Of a stretch of DNA of 37,724 bases, positions 24,493-32,039 are shown one piece after another. The stretch is from Candidatus Mediterraneibacter surreyensis (GTDB lineage: Bacteria; Bacillota; Clostridia; Lachnospirales; Lachnospiraceae): positions 1 through 37,724 of the forward strand of contig DWYB01000081.1 of the NCBI GenBank assembly GCA_019118885.1, given 5' to 3'. Positions within the stretch are counted from its first letter, which is position 1, and every line of letters starts with the position of its first letter. The notes under the pieces were generated by a model, which ran no database searches, was not told where the DNA came from, and was given only the letters and a program-made list of their open reading frames with translations. A program made the position numbers and the translations under genes.

Positions 24493-24662
24493 CGGGAACC
24501 GTTCCCGGTTATGAAGATTTCTGGTTCCGCTTGTTCCTGCAGATAAATATCAATCAAGCGGACCAGAAATCAATTCGGTTCGAATTCGGACCGAAAGATC
24601 AACAAATCTTATATTGGCCGAAACAATGAGATTATAGTCGGGGAAGTCGCTTCTTCTCCCCG
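24493..24662. repeat. Run of four inverted repeats
   Basis: CGGGAAC-C-GTTCCCG at 24493-24507. An 18-base arm at 24516-24533 is answered by 24555-24571 with one base missing. TTCGGT and ACCGAA lie at 24574-24595. CGGGGA (24639-24644) is answered by TCCCCG (24657-24662). Together they suggest structured RNA or remains of a mobile element. Confidence 0.5.
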
Positions 24663-24697
24663 TTTGCATGAGAATTTTCGGAATGTGAAAGAAAGCA

Positions 24698-24828
24698 GCC
24701 GGGAGGCAGGTATTGCGTACGCACCGTTGAAGCAGCGTCGGCACTTAGAGCGCGTTTTTTGCGCTCTTATGTACCGTTACGCTGCGACCGAATGAAAATG
24801 TGTGTGTTAGCAATACCTGCCTCCCGGC
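24698..24828. repeat. 131-base foldback with 18-bp perfect ends
   Basis: GCCGGGAGGCAGGTATTG (24698-24715) is the exact reverse complement of 24811-24828. Inside, GCAGCGT (24732-24738) pairs with ACGCTGC (24779-24785), and AGAGCGC (24747-24753) with GCGCTCT (24761-24767), giving one long bulged hairpin. It lies 30 bases after the glycosyltransferase stop (minus strand). It may be a MITE-like foldback, a processed 3' structure or an unusually elaborate terminator. Confidence 0.65.
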
Positions 24829-24858
24829 GGATACTTTATCAGTCCGATAAATCGAGAT

Positions 24859-25788
24859 TTATGTTCCTGAAAATCCCCCTCTTTTCTTTACGATATAGAT
24901 CGGTCGTTTCTTACTCTCCATATAATCCTTTGACACATACTGTCCCAGTATAGAGATAAAGAACATCTGCACGCCGTTGAGCAGCAGGATCAGGCATACA
25001 AGGAGCGGGATTCCGGTCAGGCCGCCGCCAAATATCAGAGCCCATGCTCCGGTCAGGACTGCGGCGAGGATCAGCAGAGCCCCGGTGGTCCCTGCCATGG
25101 TGACAGGAGCGGAGGAGAAGGACAGTATGCCGTCCACTGCATATCGGAAGAGAGACCGCAGGGACCATTTCGTTTCGCCGGCTGTCCGCTCTACATTGTG
25201 GAAAGGAATCCACTTTGTGTCAAAGCCGACAAAGGAAAAGATTCCTTTCATATATCGGTTGTATTCTTTCAGTTCAAGAATGGAATCAGCCATTGCCCGG
25301 CTCATCATGCGGAAATCTCCCTTACCGTCTCCCATATCCAGTTTGCAGGTTTTACGGATGATCTTATAGAACGTGCGGGAGAGGAGACTGCGGAGTTTAT
25401 TTTCGCCGGTGCGGTCTTCGCGCAGTCCCGCACAGCAGTCATAGCCTTCCGTTTTCAGTACATGGTACATTTCTTTCAAAAGCTGGGGCGGGTGCTGCAG
25501 GTCCGCGTCCATAAATACACAGTAATCTCCTGAGGCATTCTGCAGACCGGCATACATGGCGGCTTCTTTCCCGAAGTTCCTTGAGAAGGAGATATATCTG
25601 CACCGGCTGTCCGTGCGGCAGAGACTTTCAAGAATATCAGGTGTATGGTCGCGGCTTCCGTCGTCTACAAATAGAAATTCGCACTCCGCTCCGTCGATAC
25701 CGCTTACTGCTTCAGAAGTAACGCGGTAAAATTCCGGCAGGGCTTTCTCTTCATTATAACAGGGAACGATGATACTGATCTTATCCAT
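24859..25788 (-). CDS. GT2 glycosyltransferase, polyprenyl-phosphate type (GtrB/CsbB-like)
   Basis: Membrane glycosyltransferase of 309 aa. The N-terminal GT2 domain has ISIIVPCYNEEKALP, FVDDGSRDHT and the metal-binding DADLQHPP, followed by two C-terminal TM segments (about 230-252 and 262-290). Such enzymes attach a sugar to undecaprenyl phosphate on the cytoplasmic face. The ATG at 25788 follows GGAGG and overlaps the end of the GtrA gene, so the two are coupled. With GtrA and YfhO it forms the three-part set known from lipoteichoic or teichoic acid glycosylation in Bacillus and Listeria. The sugar and target polymer are not visible. Confidence 0.9.
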   Translation of the reverse strand: MDKISIIVPCYNEEKALPEFYRVTSEAVSGIDGAECEFLFVDDGSRDHTPDILESLCRTDSRCRYISFSRNFGKEAAMYAGLQNASGDYCVFMDADLQHPPQLLKEMYHVLKTEGYDCCAGLREDRTGENKLRSLLSRTFYKIIRKTCKLDMGDGKGDFRMMSRAMADSILELKEYNRYMKGIFSFVGFDTKWIPFHNVERTAGETKWSLRSLFRYAVDGILSFSSAPVTMAGTTGALLILAAVLTGAWALIFGGGLTGIPLLVCLILLLNGVQMFFISILGQYVSKDYMESKKRPIYIVKKRGGFSGT

Positions 25789-26173
25789 GGTTGACGACCT
25801 CCTTTTTAAAAATCCCGAATTTACACAATACATAATTCCCGATCACAGTGATCACGCTGACAGCTAATTTTGCCGGAAAAGCGGCTGTATCCATCTGGCT
25901 TATGAGCAGCCAAAGAAGAACATTTTCCACGATCAGAGTTACGAAGCGCAGTGCCGCGAAAGATGCAAGTTCACCGGCGATGTGTTTCTCTGAATGAAAG
26001 ACCAGGCGGCGGTTCAGAATATACGCCGTGAGAACAGCGCCTGCCCATGCCGCGCTGTTGGCGGCAAGATAGGGGATATGCATGGCAAGAAATCCTGCGT
26101 AAAGAAGATAGTTGACGCCTGTGGTCACCACTCCGCTGATCAGATAAGTAATAAGTTCTCGTTTTATTTTCAT
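25781..26173 (-). CDS. GtrA-family membrane protein (lipid-linked sugar flippase)
   Basis: Protein of 130 aa with four TM segments, the GtrA/GtcA pattern (ELITYLISGVVTTGVNYLLY at the start, AYILNRRLVF in the middle). GtrA proteins are thought to move undecaprenyl-phosphate sugars across the membrane. The ATG at 26173 overlaps the stop of the YfhO gene in an ATGA junction, and its own end overlaps the GT2 start, so all three genes are translationally linked. A GGGAGG site lies eight bases upstream. Confidence 0.88.
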   Translation of the reverse strand: MKIKRELITYLISGVVTTGVNYLLYAGFLAMHIPYLAANSAAWAGAVLTAYILNRRLVFHSEKHIAGELASFAALRFVTLIVENVLLWLLISQMDTAAFPAKLAVSVITVIGNYVLCKFGIFKKEVVNHG

Positions 26174-28704
26174 AGACAATTCCTCCCTACATCGTGTTTG
26201 CTTCGGCGCAGAAATATATACAAGAGATAGATGACATATCCGGCTGATGCGGCTGTGCTGACGATACAGCCTGCTGTTTTTCCGGGCGGGGAGAAACGGA
26301 ATTTTATAGTGTGCTGCCCCTCCTCAAGATAAGCACCGGCAAATGCTTCGTTTATTTTTACAAGTTGTGCAGTTTTTCCATCCACCAGGATCTCAAGTCC
26401 GTTCTGCAGAGGGATGGATGTGGCAAGATATCCCTCGCTCTGCGCGTTTATTGTGCCGGAGTCGGTCAGCGGAGTGTATTCTTTCGCTGTCAGCAGAGAT
26501 TGGTCATAGAGATACCAGCGGATATCGGACAGGCGGTAATGCCCCTTGGAAAATGTAATCTCCAGCCGAGCTACACCGGCAGCCGAATCTGTAGAAAACT
26601 GGTAGTGGAACTGATCATTCCCATTTGGATACGGGGCAAATGCACCGGACAGTTTGTTGCGTATCTTGTTAATGTCGATGACGACGGCCTTTGTCGTCAG
26701 ATTCTCAACATCAAACTGACAGAGTAAAATGCAGTCAGGCTGTGGATTCTGTATGTCAAGAGTCAGCGTGCAGTCCTTTTTTGCAGTGACTTCCCAGCCT
26801 TTGTCTGTGCGTGTGATGTCAAGCCCGTCCGGGAGCTCGTCAGTTTTGAACTCAGGCGTATACGGTTTCACATTTTCTGCCGACAGATTTTCCTGCCCGC
26901 TGTCAGATGGATCCGAACTGTCTTCAACAATAGTCTTCTGTGTGATGACATCCAGCTTTTCAAGTGGTCCCAGTGTGTTGAACCATTCCTGTGAAACAAC
27001 ATCATCTGTAAAATACACAGCCGGCAGGACGTCAGGATTCTCGGCGAGAACATTATTCCCGGACTGTAAAACTTTTTTGTATCCCGCAGGAATATCATCG
27101 GAAGTCGTCTCCAGATACCGGACGCCCAGCAGCTGCAGCATAAACGGATTATCTGAAGTCAGCAGCGCCACTCGGTTATTGATCCGGATCGGAGTCATAA
27201 GCGTGTCATAGTACAATTCGGAATATTCCCCGTTTGTGACAGAAGAATACATCGTACTGCGCACTTGTGATGTATTCAGCTCATTTCCGCTGACAAGGGG
27301 GCTGAGCAGACTGTCAAAATGATAGAGCGGATCAAACTGTACCTGTTTTAGTGCGTCAGCCGTAAAGCCCGGTGACACATCCGTTTCTTTAACCCAGTCT
27401 TCTGTACCTGCCGTAGACAGATACATTCCGACCGGCGATATGATAAGAAGGATAGCGGTCAGCCAGCCGCCGATAGTATGCAGCCGGCCTGTAGAATCCG
27501 TCCATCTGTCTGCATGTCTGTATTTTCCCCATAGCCTTGCCGTCAGGCACAGGCAGAACAGGAGTCCGAGCTCCAGCATGATCCACGGGAACTGTACCTG
27601 ACTGAACCAGAGCAGGCTTACCGGGAGCATGACGGCGAAGGGCCAGAGCGGAACGGTTTGCCCCTTTTGCTTTAGGTCTGTTCCGCCGGATCTGTACATT
27701 TCCAGTAATTGCACACAGTGCAGGATGACCAGAGGCATAAACGGGATCAGGATCTTCGGCCGGGCATACAGCGTGCCGTTTAGCAGATAGGAGAAAACCC
27801 CGAACATCCCAAACAGCAGGAAGAGAATGCTGCCCGGCCGGAATGTTTTGACTTTCAGCCCTGCCAGTACTGCGTAAAAACAGATCAGTGTAAGTCCCAT
27901 CCCGTATTCGTTAAACAGAATATTGTTAAAGACAGGATTGGGACCGAACAGCTCCAGCAGCTGAAGTAATCCCATGCCCGTTCCGCTCCGTCTGTGTTCC
28001 AGCAGCACCAGGGCCGTGGGAAGCAGGAGCGCCGCCGCCATCGCCGCGGCAAGGACAGCAGAAGGGATATATCGTTTCACAAATGACCCTTTCCAGAATT
28101 CCCTGCCTTCCGTCCGGTACCAGTACCATCCGACTGCAGCAAAAGCAGAGACGGCAAAGTAAAAACTGGAGAGACAGACCAGCAGGAGGCACAGCGGCAG
28201 CCATTGAAAGCGCTTTTTCCTGATACACAGGAAAGCCGCAAGCAGAAACGGCAGATAATTTACAAACATGATCTGACGGTGCATATGGAAGAGGCATCCT
28301 GCGGTCATAAACAGGATACTTCCCAGCCATGCGATAAGCGGAGATGCCTGCTCTGTTCTCAGCCAGACAAACATGAGGAGAACGGAGCCCAGATATGTGA
28401 TCAGCATATACCCGATCATGATATTTACCATAGGCACCTGTGGCAGCAGACATCCGATCAGGATGTCAGGCCTTAGGAAACCATAGTAGGCAAACTGATA
28501 TCCGTTGGAGCCACCGCCCAGATTTATCCATGATGGCAGCAGAGTGTGCTGCTTAAGACATGTATTACGTATCGTTTCCGCCAGAGTGACATGCTGGCTC
28601 AGCCAGTCGGTATTTGACCCGTATACATATCCATCCGGAATGACAGCGGCGGTCAGTATTATAAAAATCAGGATGAGGGAAACGGGGTAAAACCATTTCT
28701 TCAT
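26170..28704 (-). CDS. yfhO: YfhO-family membrane glycosyltransferase (GT-C)
   Basis: Large membrane protein of 844 aa, first gene of the operon. About twelve or thirteen TM segments occupy residues 5-440. The second extracytoplasmic region, residues 445-820, is a beta-rich domain, and a last TM lies near 815-840. YPDGYVYGSNTDW-type text near the start (here IPDGYVYGSNTDWLSQH) is typical of YfhO. In Bacillus and Staphylococcus YfhO acts with a CsbB-type GT2 to transfer GlcNAc to lipoteichoic acid outside the cell. The ATG at 28704 follows GGGGG at suitable distance. It diverges from an OmpR-type two-component system with a shared inverted repeat between. Confidence 0.88.
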   Translation of the reverse strand: MKKWFYPVSLILIFIILTAAVIPDGYVYGSNTDWLSQHVTLAETIRNTCLKQHTLLPSWINLGGGSNGYQFAYYGFLRPDILIGCLLPQVPMVNIMIGYMLITYLGSVLLMFVWLRTEQASPLIAWLGSILFMTAGCLFHMHRQIMFVNYLPFLLAAFLCIRKKRFQWLPLCLLLVCLSSFYFAVSAFAAVGWYWYRTEGREFWKGSFVKRYIPSAVLAAAMAAALLLPTALVLLEHRRSGTGMGLLQLLELFGPNPVFNNILFNEYGMGLTLICFYAVLAGLKVKTFRPGSILFLLFGMFGVFSYLLNGTLYARPKILIPFMPLVILHCVQLLEMYRSGGTDLKQKGQTVPLWPFAVMLPVSLLWFSQVQFPWIMLELGLLFCLCLTARLWGKYRHADRWTDSTGRLHTIGGWLTAILLIISPVGMYLSTAGTEDWVKETDVSPGFTADALKQVQFDPLYHFDSLLSPLVSGNELNTSQVRSTMYSSVTNGEYSELYYDTLMTPIRINNRVALLTSDNPFMLQLLGVRYLETTSDDIPAGYKKVLQSGNNVLAENPDVLPAVYFTDDVVSQEWFNTLGPLEKLDVITQKTIVEDSSDPSDSGQENLSAENVKPYTPEFKTDELPDGLDITRTDKGWEVTAKKDCTLTLDIQNPQPDCILLCQFDVENLTTKAVVIDINKIRNKLSGAFAPYPNGNDQFHYQFSTDSAAGVARLEITFSKGHYRLSDIRWYLYDQSLLTAKEYTPLTDSGTINAQSEGYLATSIPLQNGLEILVDGKTAQLVKINEAFAGAYLEEGQHTIKFRFSPPGKTAGCIVSTAASAGYVIYLLYIFLRRSKHDVGRNCL

Positions 28705-28744
28705 CGTCTGCATTCCCCCTTTCAACAATCACAGAATAATACAC

Positions 28745-28820
28745 GTTTCTTAAAAATTGCCGGAACCGAATCTAAAGAATTCTTAAGAAACCCTTCAGAG
28801 AAGATAAAATCGTGTATAAT
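28745..28820. promoter_or_regulatory. Inverted-repeat operator and divergent promoters
   Basis: GTTTCTTAAAAATT (28745-28758) and AATTCTTAAGAAAC (28778-28791) form a 14-base inverted repeat (13 of 14), 33 bases between centres, or three helical turns. TATAAT (28815-28820) serves the regulator gene on the plus strand. TATTAT (28741 to 28736 on the minus strand) may serve yfhO, close to the first arm. Neither promoter has a good -35, so activation by the regulator is plausible. Confidence 0.55.
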
Positions 28821-28857
28821 CAGACACAGAACGGGCTTAGAACAGGGGGACAGTCAA

Positions 28858-29658
28858 GTGGAAATGTATGCGGAACAAACAGAGAATAAAGCGCCGAGAG
28901 TGCTGATCGTCGATGATAATCCAGAGATCCGTGAGATCATTCATATACTGCTCGGAGGCGAGGGGTATGAGCTGGAAGAGGCCAAAAACGGAGATGAAGC
29001 ACTCAGGAAAGCGGAGGAAAATGCATTCGATCTTATTATCCTGGATATTATGATGCCCGGCATGGACGGATATCATACATGTATGGAGATCAGAAAGAAG
29101 AGTAATGCCCCGATCCTGTTCCTCAGCGCAAAGACACAGGAGGGGGACAAGATGCTCGGGTTTTCAAGCGGAGGGGACGACTATCTTGCAAAGCCTTTTT
29201 CCTACAATGAACTGGTAAGCCGTGCAAAAGCCCTGATCCGGCGTTATCAGGTTTATAAAGGAAAGCAGGAAAATGTCACAGGTATCGGAGCGCAGGCGGA
29301 AACGATTCAGGAAAGACAGCGGATACCGGCAGACGGACATCGGCTCTTTTCGGACAGAAATATTCTTCGGCTGCACGATCTGGAGATCAATGAAACATCA
29401 GAGACGGTCACACGCGATGGCCGCTCGGTCGTTCTGACAGACACAGAATATGAAGTCCTGCACCTTCTTGTGAAGAACCGCCGCCAGATATTCTCAGCGG
29501 AACGTCTCTATGAGGCTGTCTGGCAGGAGCCGTATTATTACGGAGCAAATAATACGGTCATGGTCCATATCCGGAATCTGCGCAGAAAGATAGAGAAAGA
29601 CCCGAAGAATCCGGAATTGATCAAGACAGTGTGGGGAAGGGGGTATCGCTGTGACTAA
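28858..29658 (+). CDS. OmpR/PhoB-family response regulator
   Basis: DNA-binding regulator of 266 aa. The receiver domain carries D19/D20, phosphoacceptor D63 (IILDIMMPG) and K112 (LAKPF). A linker of about 40 residues (130-175) is longer than usual, then a winged-helix domain ends in WGRGYRCD. The GTG at 28858 lies eight bases after AGGGGG; an ATG six bases on is less well placed. It overlaps the kinase gene by 8 bases. Divergence from yfhO-gtrA-GT2 and a shared inverted repeat suggest that it controls envelope glycosylation. Confidence 0.92.
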   Translation: MEMYAEQTENKAPRVLIVDDNPEIREIIHILLGGEGYELEEAKNGDEALRKAEENAFDLIILDIMMPGMDGYHTCMEIRKKSNAPILFLSAKTQEGDKMLGFSSGGDDYLAKPFSYNELVSRAKALIRRYQVYKGKQENVTGIGAQAETIQERQRIPADGHRLFSDRNILRLHDLEINETSETVTRDGRSVVLTDTEYEVLHLLVKNRRQIFSAERLYEAVWQEPYYYGANNTVMVHIRNLRRKIEKDPKNPELIKTVWGRGYRCD

Positions 29659-31090
29659 AGGAGTAAAACATGGAAAATCCAGAGTAAAGAAAGCTGCTAT
29701 GGATGCCACAGAAAAGATCGGGAGCTGGAAGATACGCACGAAAATGATCTTCCTGCTCTTTGTGATGGCAACCATAAGCATTTCCCTTTTCGCCTTTTTG
29801 TGGAGACATCAGGTGGACGCGGCCGATCTGCTGGAGCGGGCTGGGATCGTCACATGGTTTGATTCTGACGAATTTTTGGAAAAAGCGGAAGCAGCGGCAA
29901 AATATTATAATGTTCCTGAATCAGAGGATGACGAAGACGGGAAAAAAGTATTTGAGCCGTTTCTTGATCTGTTGGTGGATGATTATACAGGTGTTTCGAT
30001 ATACGGGATCGATGACGGGCTTTACCGTTACGGACGGACACCGAAGATTCTGAATCATTTTATATTCGGATCGATACTGGCTTCCAGCCAGTCTATTCTC
30101 GGGGAGCAGTACGGCGATATTCCCATGAAATTTGCAAACGGTACTTATGACATGATTTATTACTCTTACAACAGGAGCAAGTTTACTTATCCGTACGTTA
30201 TTGCAAGTATTATCCTGTGCGTGGCTGTATTCCTGTCAGGTATCCTTATTTTTCTCGGCAGGATGATGAAACGGGTGTCTGCCGTAAAAGATGCAATCGT
30301 CCGCATGTCTGTGGGAGATTTGAGTTCTCATGTGCCGCCCTGCGGAGCGGATGAAATCGGCGTCGTGTCGAAGGAACTTGACACACTGAGACAGACACTG
30401 CAGGAGAATATCCGTCGGGAGAGTGAAAGCCGGCAGGCAAACCAGGATCTCATCACAGCCATGTCCCATGATCTCAGGACTCCTCTCACTGTACTTAATG
30501 GCTATCTGGAAGTACTGAAATTAAAGCGTGCCGATCCCGATGCGCAGGAGAAATATGTGGATCGCTGTCTGGAAAAAGCCGCAGATATAAAAGTGCTTAC
30601 GGACCGCATGTTTGAATATGCCCTTGTATATGAGGAAAATGAGACCGCAGAACTGAAACCTCTTCCTGTATCTGCACTGGCCGAATGTATTCGGGAGAAC
30701 TGCGAGTTTATACGGATTGCCGGATTTGCCGTAGAAGAACAGTTTCAGTGTGAAACGGAAAGTGAGATATATGGGGATGAGATTATGCTAAAGCGGATTT
30801 TCAGCAATCTCTTTTCCAACATATTAAAGTATGGTGATAAAAGGGGGGAGGTAACTGTACAGATTTATCCGGAATGCGGCAGGATCAAGATCCTGATGAC
30901 AAACCTGATCAAAAAAGATGCATCTGACACCGAAAGTAATCAGATTGGATTGCGCAGCGTCAGAAAAATGATAGAGATGCATCATGGGGAATTGTATACA
31001 TTTGTAGAAACAAATATATATACGGTTCAGATCATGTTTGACCTGATTCATAAATATAGTGGTTGTGATAGGAGCAGGCATCAAGGATAA
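29651..31090 (+). CDS. Sensor histidine kinase (HAMP, HisKA)
   Basis: Membrane kinase of 479 aa. TM1 is at about residues 31-51, the extracytoplasmic sensor at 52-180 (acidic SEDDEDGKK at 91-99), TM2 at 181-203 and HAMP at 205-255. The H box is TAMSHDLRTPLT with H273, and the N box FSNLFSNILKYGDK. The D-x-G-x-G box of the ATP pocket is not recognisable; only NQIGLRSVRKMIEMHHGE remains, which is common in this Firmicute subgroup. The GTG start overlaps the regulator end by 8 bases after AAGGGGG. It is probably the sensor for the glycosylation operon. Confidence 0.9.
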   Translation: MTKGVKHGKSRVKKAAMDATEKIGSWKIRTKMIFLLFVMATISISLFAFLWRHQVDAADLLERAGIVTWFDSDEFLEKAEAAAKYYNVPESEDDEDGKKVFEPFLDLLVDDYTGVSIYGIDDGLYRYGRTPKILNHFIFGSILASSQSILGEQYGDIPMKFANGTYDMIYYSYNRSKFTYPYVIASIILCVAVFLSGILIFLGRMMKRVSAVKDAIVRMSVGDLSSHVPPCGADEIGVVSKELDTLRQTLQENIRRESESRQANQDLITAMSHDLRTPLTVLNGYLEVLKLKRADPDAQEKYVDRCLEKAADIKVLTDRMFEYALVYEENETAELKPLPVSALAECIRENCEFIRIAGFAVEEQFQCETESEIYGDEIMLKRIFSNLFSNILKYGDKRGEVTVQIYPECGRIKILMTNLIKKDASDTESNQIGLRSVRKMIEMHHGELYTFVETNIYTVQIMFDLIHKYSGCDRSRHQG

Positions 31091-31163
31091 GTAAAATTAT
31101 CAGAAAATTCAAACAAAACGAATATAATAATAAATTTATTTTAAATAAAAAGCATAAAATGTA

Positions 31164-31192
31164 TTGACAAATTTGGAAGCGAGTGATATTAT
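31164..31192 (+). promoter_or_regulatory. Sigma-A promoter of the 32-codon transcript
   Basis: A consensus TTGACA (31164-31169), 17-bp spacer and TATTAT (31187-31192). Transcription would start near 31199, giving a 114-base leader before the ATG at 31313. Confidence 0.8.
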
Positions 31193-31312
31193 AAAACCAT
31201 CCAAAAGAGATCAGTACAAAATAACATCTCAAAAGGATATTTAACTAAGAGAACAATCAGATATGAGTTGTTCAATTAGATTAAAAATACAGGGCAGCAG
31301 GAGGTAAGTCCA

Positions 31313-31411
31313 ATGGACAGTATAGTTTCAGTTAATTATCAATATGTCAGTGGTACGGCAAATGAAAGTTCCTGTGATGTAAGAGACCTTTGCTGGAGAG
31401 AAGATCAATAA
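31313..31411 (+). CDS. Short 32-codon ORF, unknown peptide
   Basis: An ORF of 32 codons starting ATG, eight bases after a perfect AGGAGG. The peptide begins MDSIVSVNYQYVSGTA and ends CDVRDLCWREDQ, with two Cys six residues apart. There is no signal peptide and no TM. It is not recognised. It could be a leader peptide, a small regulatory peptide, the N-terminus of a decayed gene, or a modified-peptide precursor, though no modifying enzyme is nearby. Support rests on the promoter and ribosome binding site. Confidence 0.5.
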   Translation: MDSIVSVNYQYVSGTANESSCDVRDLCWREDQ

Positions 31412-31901
31412 TCCGGAAATATTTACAATGAGAAGAGAATGATCGGAGTGTACGGAATCCGGATGAAAATCAAATAAGATTTAACATTTGCAGACGTATT
31501 GAATATAGATACCACATATAGCAGAATTTCGAAAGATGTGTAAAGAAACATTGAGTAGAATACTATTTTATAGTAAAGGGCACATAGTTATAGAAGTAAT
31601 AATTTAGTAGGTTTTAAGAGTATCGGGAAAGATATTGTTAGAAGTGAACAATTATAGGAAGAATAACCTGGATAGCTCTTTAAAAAATATAAAATAGTAC
31701 CAGTGTACGGAACGAAAGTGAAAGACATAAGGATGCTGCTATGAACCTCAATTTGTTATTGAAGGAGGGAAGGTTTAATAAGCTGGTCTTAATAAATCGA
31801 CCGCTGATCAAATAACAGATGGCAGAGGTCTCACAGGAACATAATCTACATATTTCCTCCGATTTATGATATATAAAGATGGTAAAATTAAATAAATTAT
31901 G

Positions 31902-31939
31902 AAATGCATCTTCAATGTCAACTGGAGATGCATTTTTTT
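31902..31939 (+). terminator. Rho-independent terminator before TPR gene
   Basis: AAATGCATCT (31902-31911) pairs with AGATGCATTT (31926-31935), followed by a run of seven T (31933-31939). It ends the transcript that starts near 31199, at about 740 nt. Confidence 0.85.
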
Positions 31940-32039
31940 GACATTATGCACCTCATATGATAAACTATTGAAAGAATATCGTCTTGAAGTATAGACAGAT
32001 GCAGATCGATGAAATATTATTTTCGATGAGGTGATTGCA

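Larger units (their letters stand above)
24153..24858. other. Gene-free stretch with clustered inverted repeats
   Basis: No credible gene is seen in these 706 bases between the convergent treC and glycosyltransferase genes. They hold a strong bidirectional terminator (24313-24363), a run of four palindromes (24493-24662) and a 131-base foldback (24698-24828), described separately. Nothing was recognised in 24153-24312 or 24364-24492. Confidence 0.6.
31091..32039. other. Gene-poor stretch with a probable independent transcript
   Basis: These 949 bases carry a good promoter (31164-31192), a 32-codon ORF with a strong ribosome binding site (31313-31411), about 490 A/T-rich bases without a credible gene, and a terminator (31902-31939). 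GAAGGAGGGAAGG near 31764-31776 could pair with TTTCCTCC near 31853-31860. The last 100 bases lead into the TPR gene and hold no clear promoter. Confidence 0.55.
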
